The notes beneath the pieces are model-generated. The model did not search any database. It had not been told where the DNA came from and saw nothing but the letters and a program-made list of their open reading frames with translations. Below, one piece after another: positions 1-13,090 of a stretch of 64,000 bases of DNA (position 1 is the stretch's first letter; every line of letters starts with the position of its first letter). Origin of the DNA: Protopterus annectens (taxonomy: Eukaryota; Chordata; Ceratodontiformes; Protopteridae); contig NC_056726.1 in the NCBI RefSeq assembly GCF_019279795.1, positions 1,014,236,771 to 1,014,300,770 of the forward strand. Reading direction: 5' to 3'. The translations under genes were made by a program, and so were the position numbers.

Positions 1-674
1 TTTTGTAGTTGTTAAAGTGAGGGAAAGATTATGAAAAAAATTATACTGAGGCTGGAATACATCAATACATTTGTCGTACTGTCACTTTTATGAGACGTAT
101 TGTAATGTCAATAAAATAAAAGAATGTTATTTAGTGGTCTTAAACACACATGGATAATATATACTTTATACTTTTAGAGATTTCATGTTTGGTTATGGAC
201 ATAAGGTTATTCAGTTTGAGTGCAACATGAAATAAGTGGAAAGTGGATCTGGAAGCTGAAACGTAGGATATCAGAAAAAATTACTGATGAAGGAGAATGG
301 AAGAAACAGAGTGAAACAGAAGAAACACAAAGAACTTCATTTTTGCAGGCACTTAGAGTGAGAGAATTACAGCTCTATCCTGGTGTTAGAACGGTAAGCA
401 AAAAATGGACAATAATGTAAAGAGACAGAGCTGTAAAGAAACAAGGGGTCTAAAAAGTGCAGTCGGTGAGTCGTGTAGTGGCAAAGCTGTGGATAGGAGA
501 TGAAGATAAGAAAGGAAAAGCCACATTAAGAGTTTGACCATTTAGTAGGAAAGTATTGGTGAACACACAGTATGAATGAGCAAGTGTATTTATTTTATTT
601 CTTAAGAAGATAACCCCACAAGACACAAGTGTCCCTTTTTGGGAGCAAAGTGTGACCTCTGGTTAAGTGGCTTG
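1..674. other. no gene recognised
   Basis: AT-rich sequence with short purine-rich stretches. Open frames here are under 70 codons and match no family I know. No repeat boundary is visible. Confidence 0.5.
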
Positions 675-766
675 TTTATTTATTTTATTTAACATTTGTT
701 GACCGGGAAAGTCCGACTAGGTTCCACAGATCCTGTTTTCAGCGGAGGCCCGGGGAGAAATGCTCC
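675..766 (-). mobile_element. L2-clade LINE 3' tail (solo fragment)
   Basis: On the minus strand this reads as the end of the L2-like family that recurs in this window: a block about a multi-step 'tctccgctgaaaa...' motif, then 'cccggtcaacaaatgtt' and an AATAAA-type simple tail, seen here on the plus strand as TTTATTTATTTTATTTAAC. No coding part is left. Assignment rests on similarity to the tail of the coding L2 copy at 51.9-55.8 kb. Confidence 0.7.
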
Positions 767-2484
767 AGAAGCAGTGTTTAGAGTCACACAGTAGACAAAT
801 GGAAGTTAGATGTAATCAAACTCCAGAGTGCAGGAAGCAGCTTGTTAACAGCTCAGAGATCGGACAAAATAAAGGAAGGATGAAGATATGGAATGACCGA
901 CACAGGAGAAGTGGGAATTTGTGGAGCAATTAAGTTGAAGTAGTGTAAATGGAATGGGTAGTGGCAAGGTTGCACACTGCAGGGATATGGAATAATCTGG
1001 ACTGAAACAAAGTAGAAGGAAGGGAGTGGGGGAAGAGTGTGTGTTAATGTCTGAGGCACAAGATGAACTCTGGAGAAAACAGCCAGGAAGTAAAGAGACA
1101 GGTCCTACAGATAAAATAGAAAGGCGCTATAAAAAGTGGGAATAGCAAGGAAGCAGGGAAGAAATGCTCAGCAAAGGAAAAATGTAAAATGATGAGGCAA
1201 CATGAATAAATGAAAGTAGAAGTTACAAACAGGGAAAAAAAGCTCTAAGAAAATTCATTGTAATTCATTGTAAAATAAAGTAATTAATGTAGTTAAAAGC
1301 AAATACAGCAATGCTGCATTTTCAGTCATGTAGTTGGGCAATCCAGGCTGCATGCATAGGTCACTGCACATGTTTAATCATCTGAGTTATTCATACATTT
1401 TCTGTGGGTGACAATACACTTTATGTGAAGGTAATTCATTCCTTAATATAGCAAAATGCAGAGAGATTCTTTCAAAAATGTGATATCAGAATTTACAATA
1501 AACATGTATTCTATTAAAAATATAATTTTCTGCCACATGGCTTGATGTCACCATTGAGTGAACATTCATGTGTTTTTCTGCTTTGAGAGAATGTTTTTTT
1601 TTTTTTTTTCCTGTGGGACTTAACATGCCAAGTTATATTCTGAAATCAAAATAAATAATATCTGCAAATTTATCATTGTTATTATCAGCCTTGTACTTTG
1701 AAATAATTTTCATTGTATTACTTTCCTGTCATGTGATTTTATACCTTAATATAGTTATATATTTAATGTCATTTTTATGCATTCTGATATATTTATAAAA
1801 TTATTTTGCCAACTACTTCTGTGATAATTGTGATGACATTTTTTTTTCAAAAGTAAATTTGTTAGTAGAATTGTAGATTTTTTGTTTTGTTTCATGTAGT
1901 GCAATTGTTGCAAATAGTCTAAACATATAATACTCAACAGTGCAGCAATTATTTCATGCGGTATTATGGTTCTGTTTGAATCAGCTGTGCTATTTTATTC
2001 AGTATTACAACTAAACCCATGTTATGAAAAGTAATATAAACTTAAGTGAAAAGCAGAGCTATGTGATTGACAGTTTTACTGATACAATTACTTATGTACA
2101 AAGTGATTCTACTAACTATAAATATTGTATCTTTATAACTGAATGTTAGCAGCTGTGGAATGTGTCCATGTCTGATGTGAGTTTTGGTGTGATACTCTGT
2201 AACAAGAAAGATAAAGCATTACTTATTTTTGCAAATGTGACACTCACACCTGTACTTACCGTGCTCTTATGTAACTTGTACATCTGCTGTCACTTGTTGT
2301 AATCCATATTTTAATACAGCTGCTACAGATGTCAGATTCACTTTCTTTGCAGCTTTTAACATCTGTTTTCATTGTGCTTGAATTTTATCTATTATGATTT
2401 TAACATTTGTGCCATGCGATTTTACATTCTGACTATTGCTCTTTACACAAGAAAAACACTCATATAATTAACTAAATTTAAAAT
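767..2484. other. no gene recognised
   Basis: AT-rich unassigned DNA with a poly-T run near 1592-1611. The short open frames on both strands look random. Confidence 0.5.
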
Positions 2485-3300
2485 ACATATATCTCATAGG
2501 AAGTTACTAGGCTATTGTCCCTGAGGCCCTTATAAGCCTAGCCAAGAGTTTAGCCCATGTTTAGACAAGTCAGCACCCAAAGCCCCTGTCCAGCAGGGAC
2601 ACAACATAAACAGGTGGAATCCCAGGGGTGTATTTTCTTTTTTCTCTCCAGTTATGCAAGGGATGATGAGGTACTCTGCTTGACGTGGAGAGAGAGACTA
2701 TTCCGCAAATGGGGGAATCTCTGGGCCATAAATCTGTCCTGCCAACAAGTCTTATTCATGTCACAGACCAGGTTGAAGTCACGCGTGCAGGTTACTCGAG
2801 TGGAGCTTGACTTGCAGATATGCAGCAGTCTCATCAAGGCGTGGTCTGAGATTGCTTTGCTTGCCTGACAGAGGTCACCTCTGAGGAGTCTATATGAAAC
2901 TGAGTAGAGGGACAGGGCGTTTAGCCCATATGTGTAGGGTAGATGTTTGAGGCCCTGGATTCTTCCTGTGAGGAACCTCTGTGGTCTCTCCAGATGCTCC
3001 ATGCGTTTTGTGAGGTACATGCCAAAGGGGAAGCTGTACTCAATAATTGGCCTTATAAGGGAAGAATACAGGGATGTTATGACCTCCTTGTCCCTGAGTG
3101 AGATGCCCTTATTAATGAGGTGGGCCATGTAGAAAGCTTTCTGTACAATGGAAGCAACATGGTGGTCAAAAGTCAGGTTGCTATCAACCTGAGTGCCCAA
3201 ATCTCTCATGACTGATTGCGTACTTAGGATGTTTGGGGACGTCACTCTCCCCAAAGGGGGTGATGATGCATTTTTTTGGCATTCAGCATATCTTAGTTTG
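2485..3300 (-). mobile_element. CR1 LINE, 3' fragment (RT C-terminus and 3' UTR)
   Basis: A 200-codon minus-strand frame (2652-3254) carries the C-terminal part of a CR1 polyprotein. It starts after the catalytic RT motifs, at the 'MRDLGTQVDSNLTFDHHV' block, runs through 'SLYSSLIRPIIEYSFPF', 'LERPQRFLTGRIQGLKHLPY' and 'YRLLRGDLCQASKAI', and ends with 'CWQDRFMAQRFPHLRNSL', the usual CR1 end block. The 3' UTR follows downstream on the minus strand and contains the family hairpin (aggctattg...ataagcctagcc as read on plus). It is 5'-truncated. Closely related CR1 copies lie at 44.9-46.1 kb and 46.7-49.4 kb. Confidence 0.88.
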
Positions 3301-3450
3301 ACTGCAAACTATGCAATGATATTTTATGGAGTATTGCACAAACTTTAGTATGACTGCAGTAGTTTGGGGCGAATGGCTTCATTCAATGACTGTTATGTAA
3401 TTTTATTCTTGGCAACCTAAGCAGGTGTTACACTCATACCACAGATTATT

Positions 3451-3507
3451 CATAGAATCATAGAACATTACTAAGCTATCGACCCAGAGGTCATTTTAAG
3501 CCTAGAC
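3451..3507 (-). mobile_element. CR1 3' terminus (solo)
   Basis: A short minus-strand copy of the CR1 3' end: the terminal repeat (catagaatcatagaac on plus) followed by the hairpin arms 'actaagctatcgac' and 'ttaagcctag'. No coding sequence is attached. Confidence 0.7.
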
Positions 3508-3889
3508 ATTTCATTCCAATGTAATACCACAGAAATGCTAGTCAATATCCAAGATTAGTTTGACTGTAACAGTTATTTTTTAACTTGTAATTTTGTATAG
3601 AATGATTTATGTATCTGCACACTTCTCTATTTTAGTATTCACCTTTCTTTATCTGACCTCTGTTTTATCTGCTGTAGCTGTTATGTTTAGGGACATATAG
3701 GGACTGTGAATGATGTACCTGTAGACAGGGGTATAGACAGGCATTCTCCAGATATTCAGATGAGTATATTTATTCTGAACATCCCTCAGGAATATTATGC
3801 CTTTTAGAGTCCAGAATATGCAGAACTGGCTGAAACAATGTCTTCAACAGTGGTGTGTTCTTCACCGTTCTTTCCTGATTTATACCTTG

Positions 3890-4260
3890 TGAAGGAACAG
3901 CTGAAATTGATGTTTATATTTCCTACAGCTTATTTACATGTAGGACACCCCTCTAAAAACAAGCTTTTTATGTGTGTCTGGGGGTCGGCACAAAATGTGT
4001 GTTGCATGCATTCCTTATTGTTTCCTGGCATATAAGAACAGTCTTCCAATCCAGAAACTGTAGAAACTGTCCTTTCATGTCTGCTCGAGGGAAGGGGAAC
4101 CAGTAAATATGGTTCACACATTTCTTATTGTTTCCTTGCATATAGGAACACATCTCTAAAACAGTGTTTTTATGGCTGTAAGTTAGAGCAACAGCTGAAA
4201 ATGGTTATGCACGTTTCTTGCATGTCTAAGCACTTCTCAAAGGAAACAGACTTTTTGGTT
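3890..4260. repeat. degenerate ~80-110 bp tandem repeat
   Basis: Four diverged units share the pattern 'ttncttgcatatagga-acancnctctaaaacagt-tttttatg' near 3935, 4029, 4138 and 4219. Spacing is irregular, about 80-110 bp. It does not encode anything recognisable. Confidence 0.45.
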
Positions 4261-5015
4261 GTATGAAGCAGCTGACAACAGATTGGACATTTGTAAAACG
4301 TATAAATGCAACATTTGGAGGGATGTTCACTCTTTGATGTTATAGAGATATGGAGGTGGCAGGTCAGCATTGTGGTATCTTAAATCAAAGCAGAAATGTC
4401 TGGATACACTTCAGTCTGTGGATCAGTTTCACTCTGATTTCACTGTTAGGCCCATTGCAATATATGATTTAAGAGGTGCTCTGCAACTAAACTTGCTTTG
4501 CAATGCGATTTTTTGTGAATACGTTACATTCAGTATTTTGGGGCATTTTTACTGTCACAGTAATTTTTTGTAATTTGTGTGTTTTTTCTTATTTTGTAAC
4601 TGTAATATGACTGCAACAAATACCACTGCATACCATGCAATTCAGCAATCATGGCTGTCATTCTTAGTAGATTGAAAATCAGTCAAAGGATATGTCAGTA
4701 ATATATATTGCATATGTACATATTTTTCCTTGTAATTTGCTGAGTAACACTGTTAATTCACTATATCTGACTGCTCAGAAACAGTTACTGGCCATTTTAT
4801 GTTAAGATTTTGTGATCACTAACTGCTTTGGTTTTACTTCACAAGTTGTAGGAAAAGAAAACTGGGCTTAGCAAATGTAAAGGAAGAACTGTACTGGAAT
4901 TTGATAAGCTGAGATGAACATTCTGGTTTCTGTTGTACCTTTTTTTTAATTGTACACTGGATGCAGAGACTGATTTTCTTTATGTGAAATATTTGTGATT
5001 GAAAGATTTCCTGCT
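4261..5015. other. no gene recognised
   Basis: AT-rich unassigned sequence. A 67-codon open frame at 4370-4573 has no recognisable domain. Confidence 0.45.

Positions 5016-5072
<57 letters not shown>
5016..5072. repeat. (GT)n microsatellite
   Basis: About 25 uninterrupted GT units, ending in TTTTGTGTGTG. The histidine/threonine-rich frame read across it on the minus strand is an artefact. Confidence 0.95.
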
Positions 5073-5073
<1 letters not shown>

Positions 5074-5224
5074 TGTGTGTGTTACCATATAGCAGGTTAC
5101 AGCACATGCTTTTAGGGCTAAAGGTCCATAGTAAAGCCAGCCATAAAAGTTAAGTAAAATATTCTCATTTCACTGATGTTTCTGAGCTCATGGTTTTATT
5201 TTAAGCAGCACTTTATAGTCTGAA

Positions 5225-5850
5225 TGGGGAGCTACAAGTGATATCCCCTGATATAAGACAGGTAAATATGATAAACAGCTTTAAGGTGTCACTGAAGAAG
5301 CACCTATTAAACAACTGGTTGTGCTAAGAGTACTAGAGGCGGAACCCTCAGAACCCAGCCTCACTCCTCCTCCTCCAAATTATACTCTATTAACTCTGTC
5401 TTTCTTTAACTTATACACAATTTCTTTCTTTTACACTAATATATTTGCAATATACTAACACTCAAAATGTTTATGGACTTTCCATCTAGTTTTTACATCC
5501 TTTCCACTTCAGCCTACAATCCACTTATCACAGATACTTCTATTTCTTTCATGCATGCTTTACCATCTATCTATCCCACCCTGTACATATAGTATATCCT
5601 ACTGGAATTCTTCTTTCTTTAAATACATCATCCAGTACAATCCTTTCACTTCCTTTGTTCCCCATCTTTGCATACACTAAAACTCTCACTAGATAGGTTA
5701 ACTACTCTTACATTTCAAATCACTCTGTAATCAACTACCTCATGTTTCAATAACTCAAATGCTTATAGAAGGTAGTCTGCATTGTCCTGTGCAATGTGCT
5801 ATCATATAACCCACTGCAATGTTTGCATTATGTTATGAGAGAAATAAATA
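5225..5850 (+). mobile_element. L2-like LINE, C-terminal scrap and 3' UTR
   Basis: The plus strand has the phrase 'NSFKVSLKKHLLNNW', which resembles the C-terminal end of L2-clade polyproteins. A C/T-rich 3' UTR of about 500 bp follows, ending 'gagaaataaatacatcaata'. Only the last few dozen codons survive. Clade assignment is by general resemblance. Confidence 0.5.
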
Positions 5851-5987
5851 CATCAATATGTAAATAGAAAATGTTAGATATATTAATGCCAACAGACAAA
5901 CAGGTTTACTAACTTTAGGAATTCAAGTTACAAATTAGATGAGTTACTTTAAACACTCATCATTTAATTAAGGATGGGCTGGTGCCA

Positions 5988-6179
5988 AAGATAATGCATG
6001 TATCATTTAGACTGCCTTTTTATCATAACATTAAAACATTTCGTGCTGGACAAGAAAATGCATGTATCATTTTGATTGCCTTTTTATCATAACATTAAAA
6101 CATTTGGTGCTGGACAAGATAGTGCATGTATCATTTAGACTGCCTTTTTATCATAACATTAAAACATTCGGTGCTGGGT
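5988..6179. repeat. 64-bp minisatellite, 3 units
   Basis: Three head-to-tail units begin at 5988, 6052 and 6116, each starting AAGATAATGCATGTATCATT or a close variant and ending GGTGCTGGAC. They differ at only a few positions, so the expansion is recent relative to its surroundings. Confidence 0.92.
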
Positions 6180-6486
6180 AACCCGTGCATTAATGTAGGA
6201 TGAGGCAGATCCCATTCAGACAGAATATGCCACAGATTTGCAGTTGTGTAATGAGAACCCCAAAGGCTTGTTGGTTAAGCAGTTGGCATCTTTAGGCACC
6301 TATGGTACCAAGTGTGAGAATTTAGTGACACAGTGGCTAAGATTCATAGTCAGCTTGTGTAATATGCAAGATTAGGCAAGGTACCTTGCATATTGAATAA
6401 ATCATTTCCATTTCTTAGACAGATTGCTGCTTAATAGTGAAGCTCAACATTACTGGGCAGTGAGGATTTCAGAGTTGCATGTAAAT

Positions 6487-6615
6487 GCATTAGTCAGTGG
6501 GCGGGTCCAATGCTAATCAGTACCCTTGTGCATTAGTCAGTAGGCGGGTCCATTGCTAATCAGTACCCTTGTGCATTAGTCAGTGGGCGGGACCAATGCT
6601 AATCAGTACCGTTGT
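6487..6615. repeat. 43-bp minisatellite, 3 units
   Basis: Three units starting GCATTAGTCAGTGGGCGGG at 6487, 6530 and 6573, with only single-base differences. It lies 300 bp from the unrelated 64-bp array. Confidence 0.93.
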
Positions 6616-6822
6616 GCAACTCATTACACTGCTCTGTAAGTATGGGTGGCAGACATATTTACATTATGCAAGTCTCACATCAGCATATAATGTATAGGTG
6701 TACATTAGCATTTTCTCATTACGCATTTCTACATTTTATTGGAGTTAACCCATGCAAGGCAGACAGCAGCAGGTTAATGGTTCTGCATTTGCATGTGTGA
6801 GAATGTGTGTGAGTATTTATCC

Positions 6823-6850
6823 ATGTGTGTGTGTGTGTGTGTGTGTGTGT
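6823..6850. repeat. (TG)n microsatellite
   Basis: About 14 TG units, preceded by shorter imperfect TG tracts. Confidence 0.9.
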
Positions 6851-8279
6851 ATCTCATGTAATCACGGAGATTCTGGGGAAGGTTATTATCCATTAGACCA
6901 TGAGAAATTCATTGCCTATATCTGAGGATGGGGGAGGAGGGTTGAAAGCTGCAAAAATACAAGGGTTGATTTTCCCAGGCATACAATGGGCTATGTCTTA
7001 ATGGCATCTGGATTAGATCAGTGGTCATTGAGTTGGGCTGGTAGAAGACAACAGACTGATACAATTTTGTACCAGTAGCATAACATGTATTGTAACAAAT
7101 AGTAAGTTGCAGTAACTGCACCTTTACACTTTGTGTGGATGTGTCTCAGTGATGGGGCATGTGTCTGTGTTTGTCTTCATGTGTTTTAACCTGTGTTGCT
7201 TTGTAGCACACATTAGTCAGATGCTAAGCAGAATAGAGCAAAACAGCTTCAGCCTAGTGATTCAGTCATGCATATTCCCATGTAATGGCATGCACAAATA
7301 TAAATACCTAAGGTGGAGCAGAACAACTTGACGTACTCGGTGTCAGTTAAGATACACCGTAGAGCCATTGGCTATGAATTCCAGCCTGATATCACCAGTA
7401 CCATACACATTATTTTCAAAATGGTATCAAGAATTCAGCATTTTAATCCTACCTGCAGTTACTTCCTTATGTATCTCTTTTCTTTTAGATTAGGCTATGT
7501 AATGCCTCTGTAGATATAAATGCTTAAATCATAAAGTCCAAACCAAAAGACTTAGCTTGATTAAATATTTGCTCCTGTGACAGCTGATATTGCATGCATA
7601 CATGAAGCTTATTTAACTAGAGAAAAGCAACATTTGCTTTTTTCTTGTCACAGATTTTTTTTAAGTGGTTATTAACTAGAATAACAATAAATGATGGGGT
7701 GGTTTCTGTTGTTTTCCATACAGATATTATAATACAGATTGATAACAAAGAAAATGATTAAGATGGTAGGATATTGTTGTTGATTAAACTAAAATGTGAT
7801 GATTGTCTTGTTATTGGTTCAAATGTATGCACCATTTGAAGTGTATGCCATTTTCTGCTCCAGACCCTTGTCAGCTTTTACACACTTATTAGGAATACCG
7901 ATTGTTGTTTTTTCAGTTGGTTTTTAATCTGTGTTTAGATATACATTACATCTGTGGAAACAAATTTTATACAGTTGCACAATTCAGTAGATTAATGGAA
8001 AGTAAAATCCCCATGTCAAATGGGTTTTACCACTTAGACTTCACATTAAAAAGGTACATGACTGAATTATTTCTTTAACCCGCCACTCTGGCTAACTTCA
8101 GTCAAGTTGTAAAAATGTACCCTACATTGTTATTTGTGTATGAATTCATCTTATCAGATATTCTAAGTAGTAAAATGTTTAGGAGTAGAGCATAAGAATT
8201 AATGTAAAGGGAAGCAAGGTAAGTTCAGAAGAGGTTGTTCATAGCATTGAATAATATTCAGAAATAAACAAATCTCAGA
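6851..8279. other. no gene recognised
   Basis: AT-rich unassigned DNA. Open frames at 6909-7121 and 7131-7513 have no recognisable domain or splice context. Confidence 0.45.
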
Positions 8280-8475
8280 CAGTGTTGGGCTCAAAAACGA
8301 GTAGTCTTTATCTATACCAAAACATAAACGATACTCACTGTTGGGATAGGTTCCTAGCACAGGGTATTCCCAGACTATGGAATAAGTTGCCACTACAGGT
8401 CAAACGAAGTGCTACCTTTGATAGCTGGATGTTGAGGTACAAATTTATACCAGGCTTACTAATGTAAGGCCTTGC
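8280..8475 (+). mobile_element. CR1 LINE, C-terminal fragment
   Basis: The plus-strand frame includes 'CWDRFLAQGIPRLWNKLPLQ' and ends 'KFIPGLLM', matching the CR1 C-terminal block seen elsewhere here ('CWRDRFLTQRLPRLWNRLPI'). It is a short relic; the downstream 3' UTR is not clearly recognisable. Confidence 0.8.
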
Positions 8476-10639
8476 TCGATTTGAGAGGTAAGCAATATTA
8501 CATGTTTGATAAGAATGGCAAGAACATTTAGGTTTGTCTGCTTAAGGGTGCAAATGACTAAGCATCTTATAGCCCTGGTGATCGTGTGCCTAGTATGATC
8601 GTACATTCCTATATGTAACATTTACAAAATCAGTTACACAAGTCAATAAGATTAATATTTCTGTATAAAATCATAGGACAATGGAGAGATAATTGTAACA
8701 TTTGTGAATAAGGTAATAAAAATGGATGGAAATTGTGTGCAATATAGTGACTTTACTCACATAAGTCTACATTTTCTCAGGGAAAAAAAAAGACGTCAGA
8801 ACTAGAGAGCATTATTAGCCCAAGGGAGGAATGCTGGAGAATATGAAGAATGTAGTGTATCAATGTAACCAGTAGAGGGAGCTCTTACCAAATAAGTTAG
8901 CAATAGGCAGGTTTAGTAAAAAGAAAATGTTTAAAATGTTTTCATTTTACCTTCAGGTTCCATCCAAAATAACATGCATGTCCTTTAAATAATCCAGTGA
9001 TGGACTGCTACTTCCAAATTCATGGGGGGAACTGTATAAAGATACTGTCCATTAACTAGTACAATATCCATACACAGATGATGTAAAAGCATCCCAGACT
9101 AGTCTACCAGGCAATTTTCTAAGCCTGTATTTATGCCCTGATTCAGCCTGTGTAATCCCTTATAAAATCATTATTTTATGGCCAATGTGAAGGTCATAGC
9201 TCCAGAGTTTGACATTCCACTCATAGAGTGTTAACCACCATAACTTACATTGTAAGAAATGCAGTATAGTTGGTTAATAATTTAATAATTTTTGCCAGAA
9301 AAGTCTTTACTAATTGATATTCTGCACCTTGGAATGTAAACAGTATTACGACCCCACCACCAAATATGGCTTTGACTCTCATTTTGCACAATGGTCCTCT
9401 TCAGAAATAGGTTGTTTTCCTGCTGTCATGTTTTCTTTTTTGTTCCAAAAAGCAAATAGTAAAAAGGAGACAACTGAAAAGGAACAGTCACTATGCATGT
9501 TCAATATAAGATAATCTTTTAATATTCACTTTTTTGGCAAACAGTATTTTGGCTTTACCAACACTGATTTTGAATGAAAAAAAATGATTTCAAGATAAAC
9601 AACAGTCAATGCAAATATTTACAAACAGGTTGTCAAAAAACATCACCATTGCAGACACTAAGAAAATATCGCATGAATTGCTCGAGTTCCTTTTCATTGT
9701 GGTGATGTTGGTGGACGGGAAGAAACACAATGAATGTACAGAACCAAACCGTCATTCATCAGCCATGCCTGCAGTGTCCCTCTTTGCACAACTTTGCTTT
9801 GAAACAAGCTGCTTAAAGTGACTGGCAAAAGTTGGCAAACACTTTATTCCTCCTTTCACTCAATTTTGTATATATTTCTCAGGTAAGTTTGGCAATGACA
9901 TTAGCTATTTCAAAAAATAAATAAATGTACATCCCACTTTTAATATATTTCTTTACAACTATTAAATTACCACTGCATTTAGCTTAGCAGCATTACTTCA
10001 GAGTTGTAAAAAGCTGACATTGCCATAAAAAAGTAAAGAAAAAAAATCATTGTGTGTGATATGAAGTGCTGATGTGATATACAGTTATATCTGTCCTATT
10101 GATGCATCATTCTATATTTTATATTAGATTCCAGTACCGATGGTTGACAATTTAGTACAGATAATTAAGGCTATGAGATGCTGATAAGCTTCAGCCAATA
10201 GTTCTTGGTCCGATGCCTTCAGTTTTCATTTTCTTTCTATGTGGCACTGAATAAAAGCCTTGCAAAGTGCCTCCGGGATGGTGGTTATAAAACATATTGG
10301 TTATAAAACATATATGTGCCGAGCAGGTTTACATGGGTAACGTAAATAAAACAAGTTGAGAGACTGAGATGAACAGCAGGCTAATAATGTTAACTCCCCC
10401 AATGTTAGCTAGGAGCAGTACTAAATGAAATGCAATACTTAGGAAAAGATTTTCCAAAGTACAGCCTTATACTTTCATCAGAGCAATGATCACATCTTGT
10501 TACAGGAAAAAGTCTAAATTTCTGCTGTACGTTTGTGACGTTACCTCATTTCCTGGTCCTGTAGCACTTTCTGGGACTGTAGATTATATTTCATAGAATT
10601 CCAGTATGTTAATCAATGTAGATCTTCCCTTTGTAAAAA
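8476..10639. other. no gene recognised
   Basis: Unassigned AT-rich DNA. A 16-bp direct duplication (GGTTATAAAACATAT) lies near 10285-10318. Confidence 0.45.
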
Positions 10640-12755
10640 CATGTTAATTAATATCATATAAATTATTATTTATTTATTAACTCCATTAGACATTTTTCAA
10701 AACATTTTCCTAAGACAGTGGTTAAATTTACTGTGTGATAATTATTAATATTAGATTTCCTTCCTTTTTGTGTAATGCAGTAACTTAGATAATTTTCAAG
10801 TGAATGGAACTGCCCCATTACAAAATAAAGAGTTTTAAACATATTCACTCAATTAGAACTTACATTTTTCTTACTTATTTTTAATAAGAGAGCAGGAATT
10901 TTGTTGAGACCAACAGAGGTTTTTACTGCTATTTTTTCCAATGTATTATCAAATTACTCATGGAAATTAAAAAAATAGTTATTAGGAGCAACAATCAACT
11001 TTTCTCATGTCCTGAAATATTGCCATGGATGTTTGAGACAAAATGGTTACTAAACTCATTAGTTAATATAAAAGGGTTAGTAACTAAACTTCCATTAATT
11101 TCAATTGAAATAACAGTATTAACTACGGTTTCTTGTGAATTTATATATCCGTAGTAATCTTTTTTTATTAACCTTATCAGAAGCCAGTCTGGTTTCAAAA
11201 GAGGATTTCCTTAACTTTAATTTAATCTTCACTTCTTTCATAGTTTTATTTAACTTTTTTAATTCACCCTGGCAGGAAAACGCATAATATTTTCTAAATA
11301 ATTTTCTTTTCTTTTCTTTCTATATGCTCTAATAAGTTCTTTGTTCTACCAGTAAGGGCATTTTTTTATCCAAACTACATTTCTTGTCTTTAGTGTTTTC
11401 AACAGCACCAGGTAATATATTCTCTGAAGTATTATGTCCACTATCTGTATTCATAAATACTAAGTTTGCAAGCTGGGGTTATCAACTCCCCTGCAGACAC
11501 TAGCATTCTTCAAGAAAGTCTGTCTCTGACTAACAAATGGTGCAAAAGCCATGGTCTTAAACTCAATGCTAACAGATGCATAATTGTACCCATTGGAAAG
11601 CCAACCATCCTGGCTAATTACTATGATGATAATACTCCCCTAAGAGCTGTCCCAGTGGTTAGCGATCTGGACATGCATGTAGACAGTGGCCTTACTTTCA
11701 ACCACCATGTGGCCACAGTGGTGAGGAAATGTTTTTATGTTGCACAACTTATAAGTAAGGGCATAGCATCTAGGGTCCAAAGAGGTCATTATCCAACCCT
11801 ACTCTGCCCTTATCAGACTGATCATAGAGTACAATGCTACCTTTGTTATGTACCTGACCAGGCATATGCAGCAACACAAGCAACTTCAGAGGTTCCTTAC
11901 AAAAAAATACAAAGTGTAACAAACCCTGCTGAGTGCCTTAAACCCTTTCCCTCTATTCAGTCTCCTATAAATTACTGAGGGGTGATCTATGCCTGGCTTA
12001 CAAAGCATCTGCAAACCCCATGCTTATGAATCTCCTACATATTTGTAAGTCAAAGAGTACCAGAAATACAAGGTCTAAGGACCTGAATTTTGTATGTGAC
12101 TTAAACAGAATATGCTAGAGAAACAGATATCTGTCTCAGAGACTGACCCTCCTATAGAATAGGCTTCCCATCCATGTGAAGCTGAGTTCCCATATTAACC
12201 AGTTTAAGCACGACCTAGACCAGTGGATGGGGAATAGGAAATTAGATCCAGGCCTGGCACCTATGTCCCTTATGGACAGAGGTAGCTTATAAATGTCTGG
12301 CTGTCAATGTCCTGTTTGGAAACAAGACCTTATTATTCTTTCAGGAAAACTTGGCTAGGCTTAGAAAGCCCCCAGGTTGTTAGCCTAGTAACAGTCTATG
12401 AGTAAATAATCCACTCCATCTAATTTCACTTGTGTTCTTAATAATCGTGTTATAGCCTATTATCCCATAATTAAATTTAGTGGACTTCTTAATGGATTTG
12501 ATACTAATATTTATATTGAATTTTAGGGAATTATGATCAGATATACCTAATGGCATGTCCATGGTAACGTTAGAAATTAATCTGTCATCATTTGTTATGA
12601 TCATATCTAATATCTTAACCTTGTTTTTATTAGATTTGATCATTTGAAGCATATTTCCAAAACCTGTTAGAATACAGTAGGTATTACTAGAAGTCATTGT
12701 TTTCCGTTAGATATCCAGAAAATTAAAATCCCCCCAAAAGGATGATTTTATTACC
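10640..12755 (-). mobile_element. old Jockey-superfamily LINE (CR1/L2-like), split by a younger CR1
   Basis: Two blocks read in order on the minus strand. The upper block (12420-12755) is the C-terminal part of an AP endonuclease: 'ILLGGFNFLDI' corresponds to the GDFN motif, and 'PLGISDHNSLKFNI' holds the SDH motif. The lower block (10640-11460) continues with 'GSLVTNPFILTNEFSNHFVS' and 'NNYHTVNLTTVLGKCFEKCL', the region entering the RT. RT catalytic motifs are missing. A plus-strand CR1 interrupts it between 11466 and 12410. A short A/T repeat (TAAATA) on both sides may be the TSD. Several frame breaks show it is old. Confidence 0.75.
11466..12410 (+). mobile_element. CR1 LINE, 5'-truncated, nested in an older LINE
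   Basis: A 170-codon frame (11466-11978) starts within the RT after the catalytic box ('WCKSHGLKLNANRCIIVPIG'), continues 'DSGLTFNHHVATVVRKCFYV', then shifts frame. The C-terminal end ('YLSQRLTLL'-like) is still readable in other frames to about 12200. The 3' end has the CR1 hairpin (TTGGCTAGGCTTAGAAAGCC ... TTAGCCTAGTA) and stops at CTATGAG. It lies antisense within the LINE at 10640-12755 and is therefore younger. Confidence 0.85.
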
Positions 12756-12960
12756 AGGCACAGTGGTACAACTGATAGCATTGCCACCTCACTGCAAGAG
12801 GCTCTCTGGTTCGATTCATGGCTGGGGTGCCTTCTGTGTGGAGTCTGCATGTGCTCCTTGCACGTGCTGTTGTTTGCTCCCACATTCCAGTGCCATGCAG
12901 TAGGAGGACTGGACACTAAATTGGCTATAGGTGTGAGTGTGTGTGTGAGCATGTGGAAGT
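12754..12960 (+). mobile_element. V-SINE/DANA-like tRNA-derived SINE, degenerate
   Basis: A tRNA-like head with a B-box-like 'TGGTTCGATTC' is followed by the body known from vertebrate V-SINEs: 'CTTCTGTGTGGAGTCTGCATG', 'CTCCCACATTCCA', 'ACTAAATTGGCTATAGGTGTG' and 'GAGTGTGTGTGTGAGCATG'. The match is from memory of the zebrafish DANA/V-SINE consensus. Substitutions are numerous. Sequence to about 13090 may be a further part or a different repeat. Confidence 0.72.
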
Positions 12961-13090
12961 ACAGCCACTTCAGGGCTAGCCACCTAACTGTCTGAAGCCT
13001 GACACTAGGTAATTGTCACTGCTGAAGTGACACCCTGACCCCATGTACAAAAAATGGGAAAAGGGCTTGTGGATGAATGGGTGGAAATGT

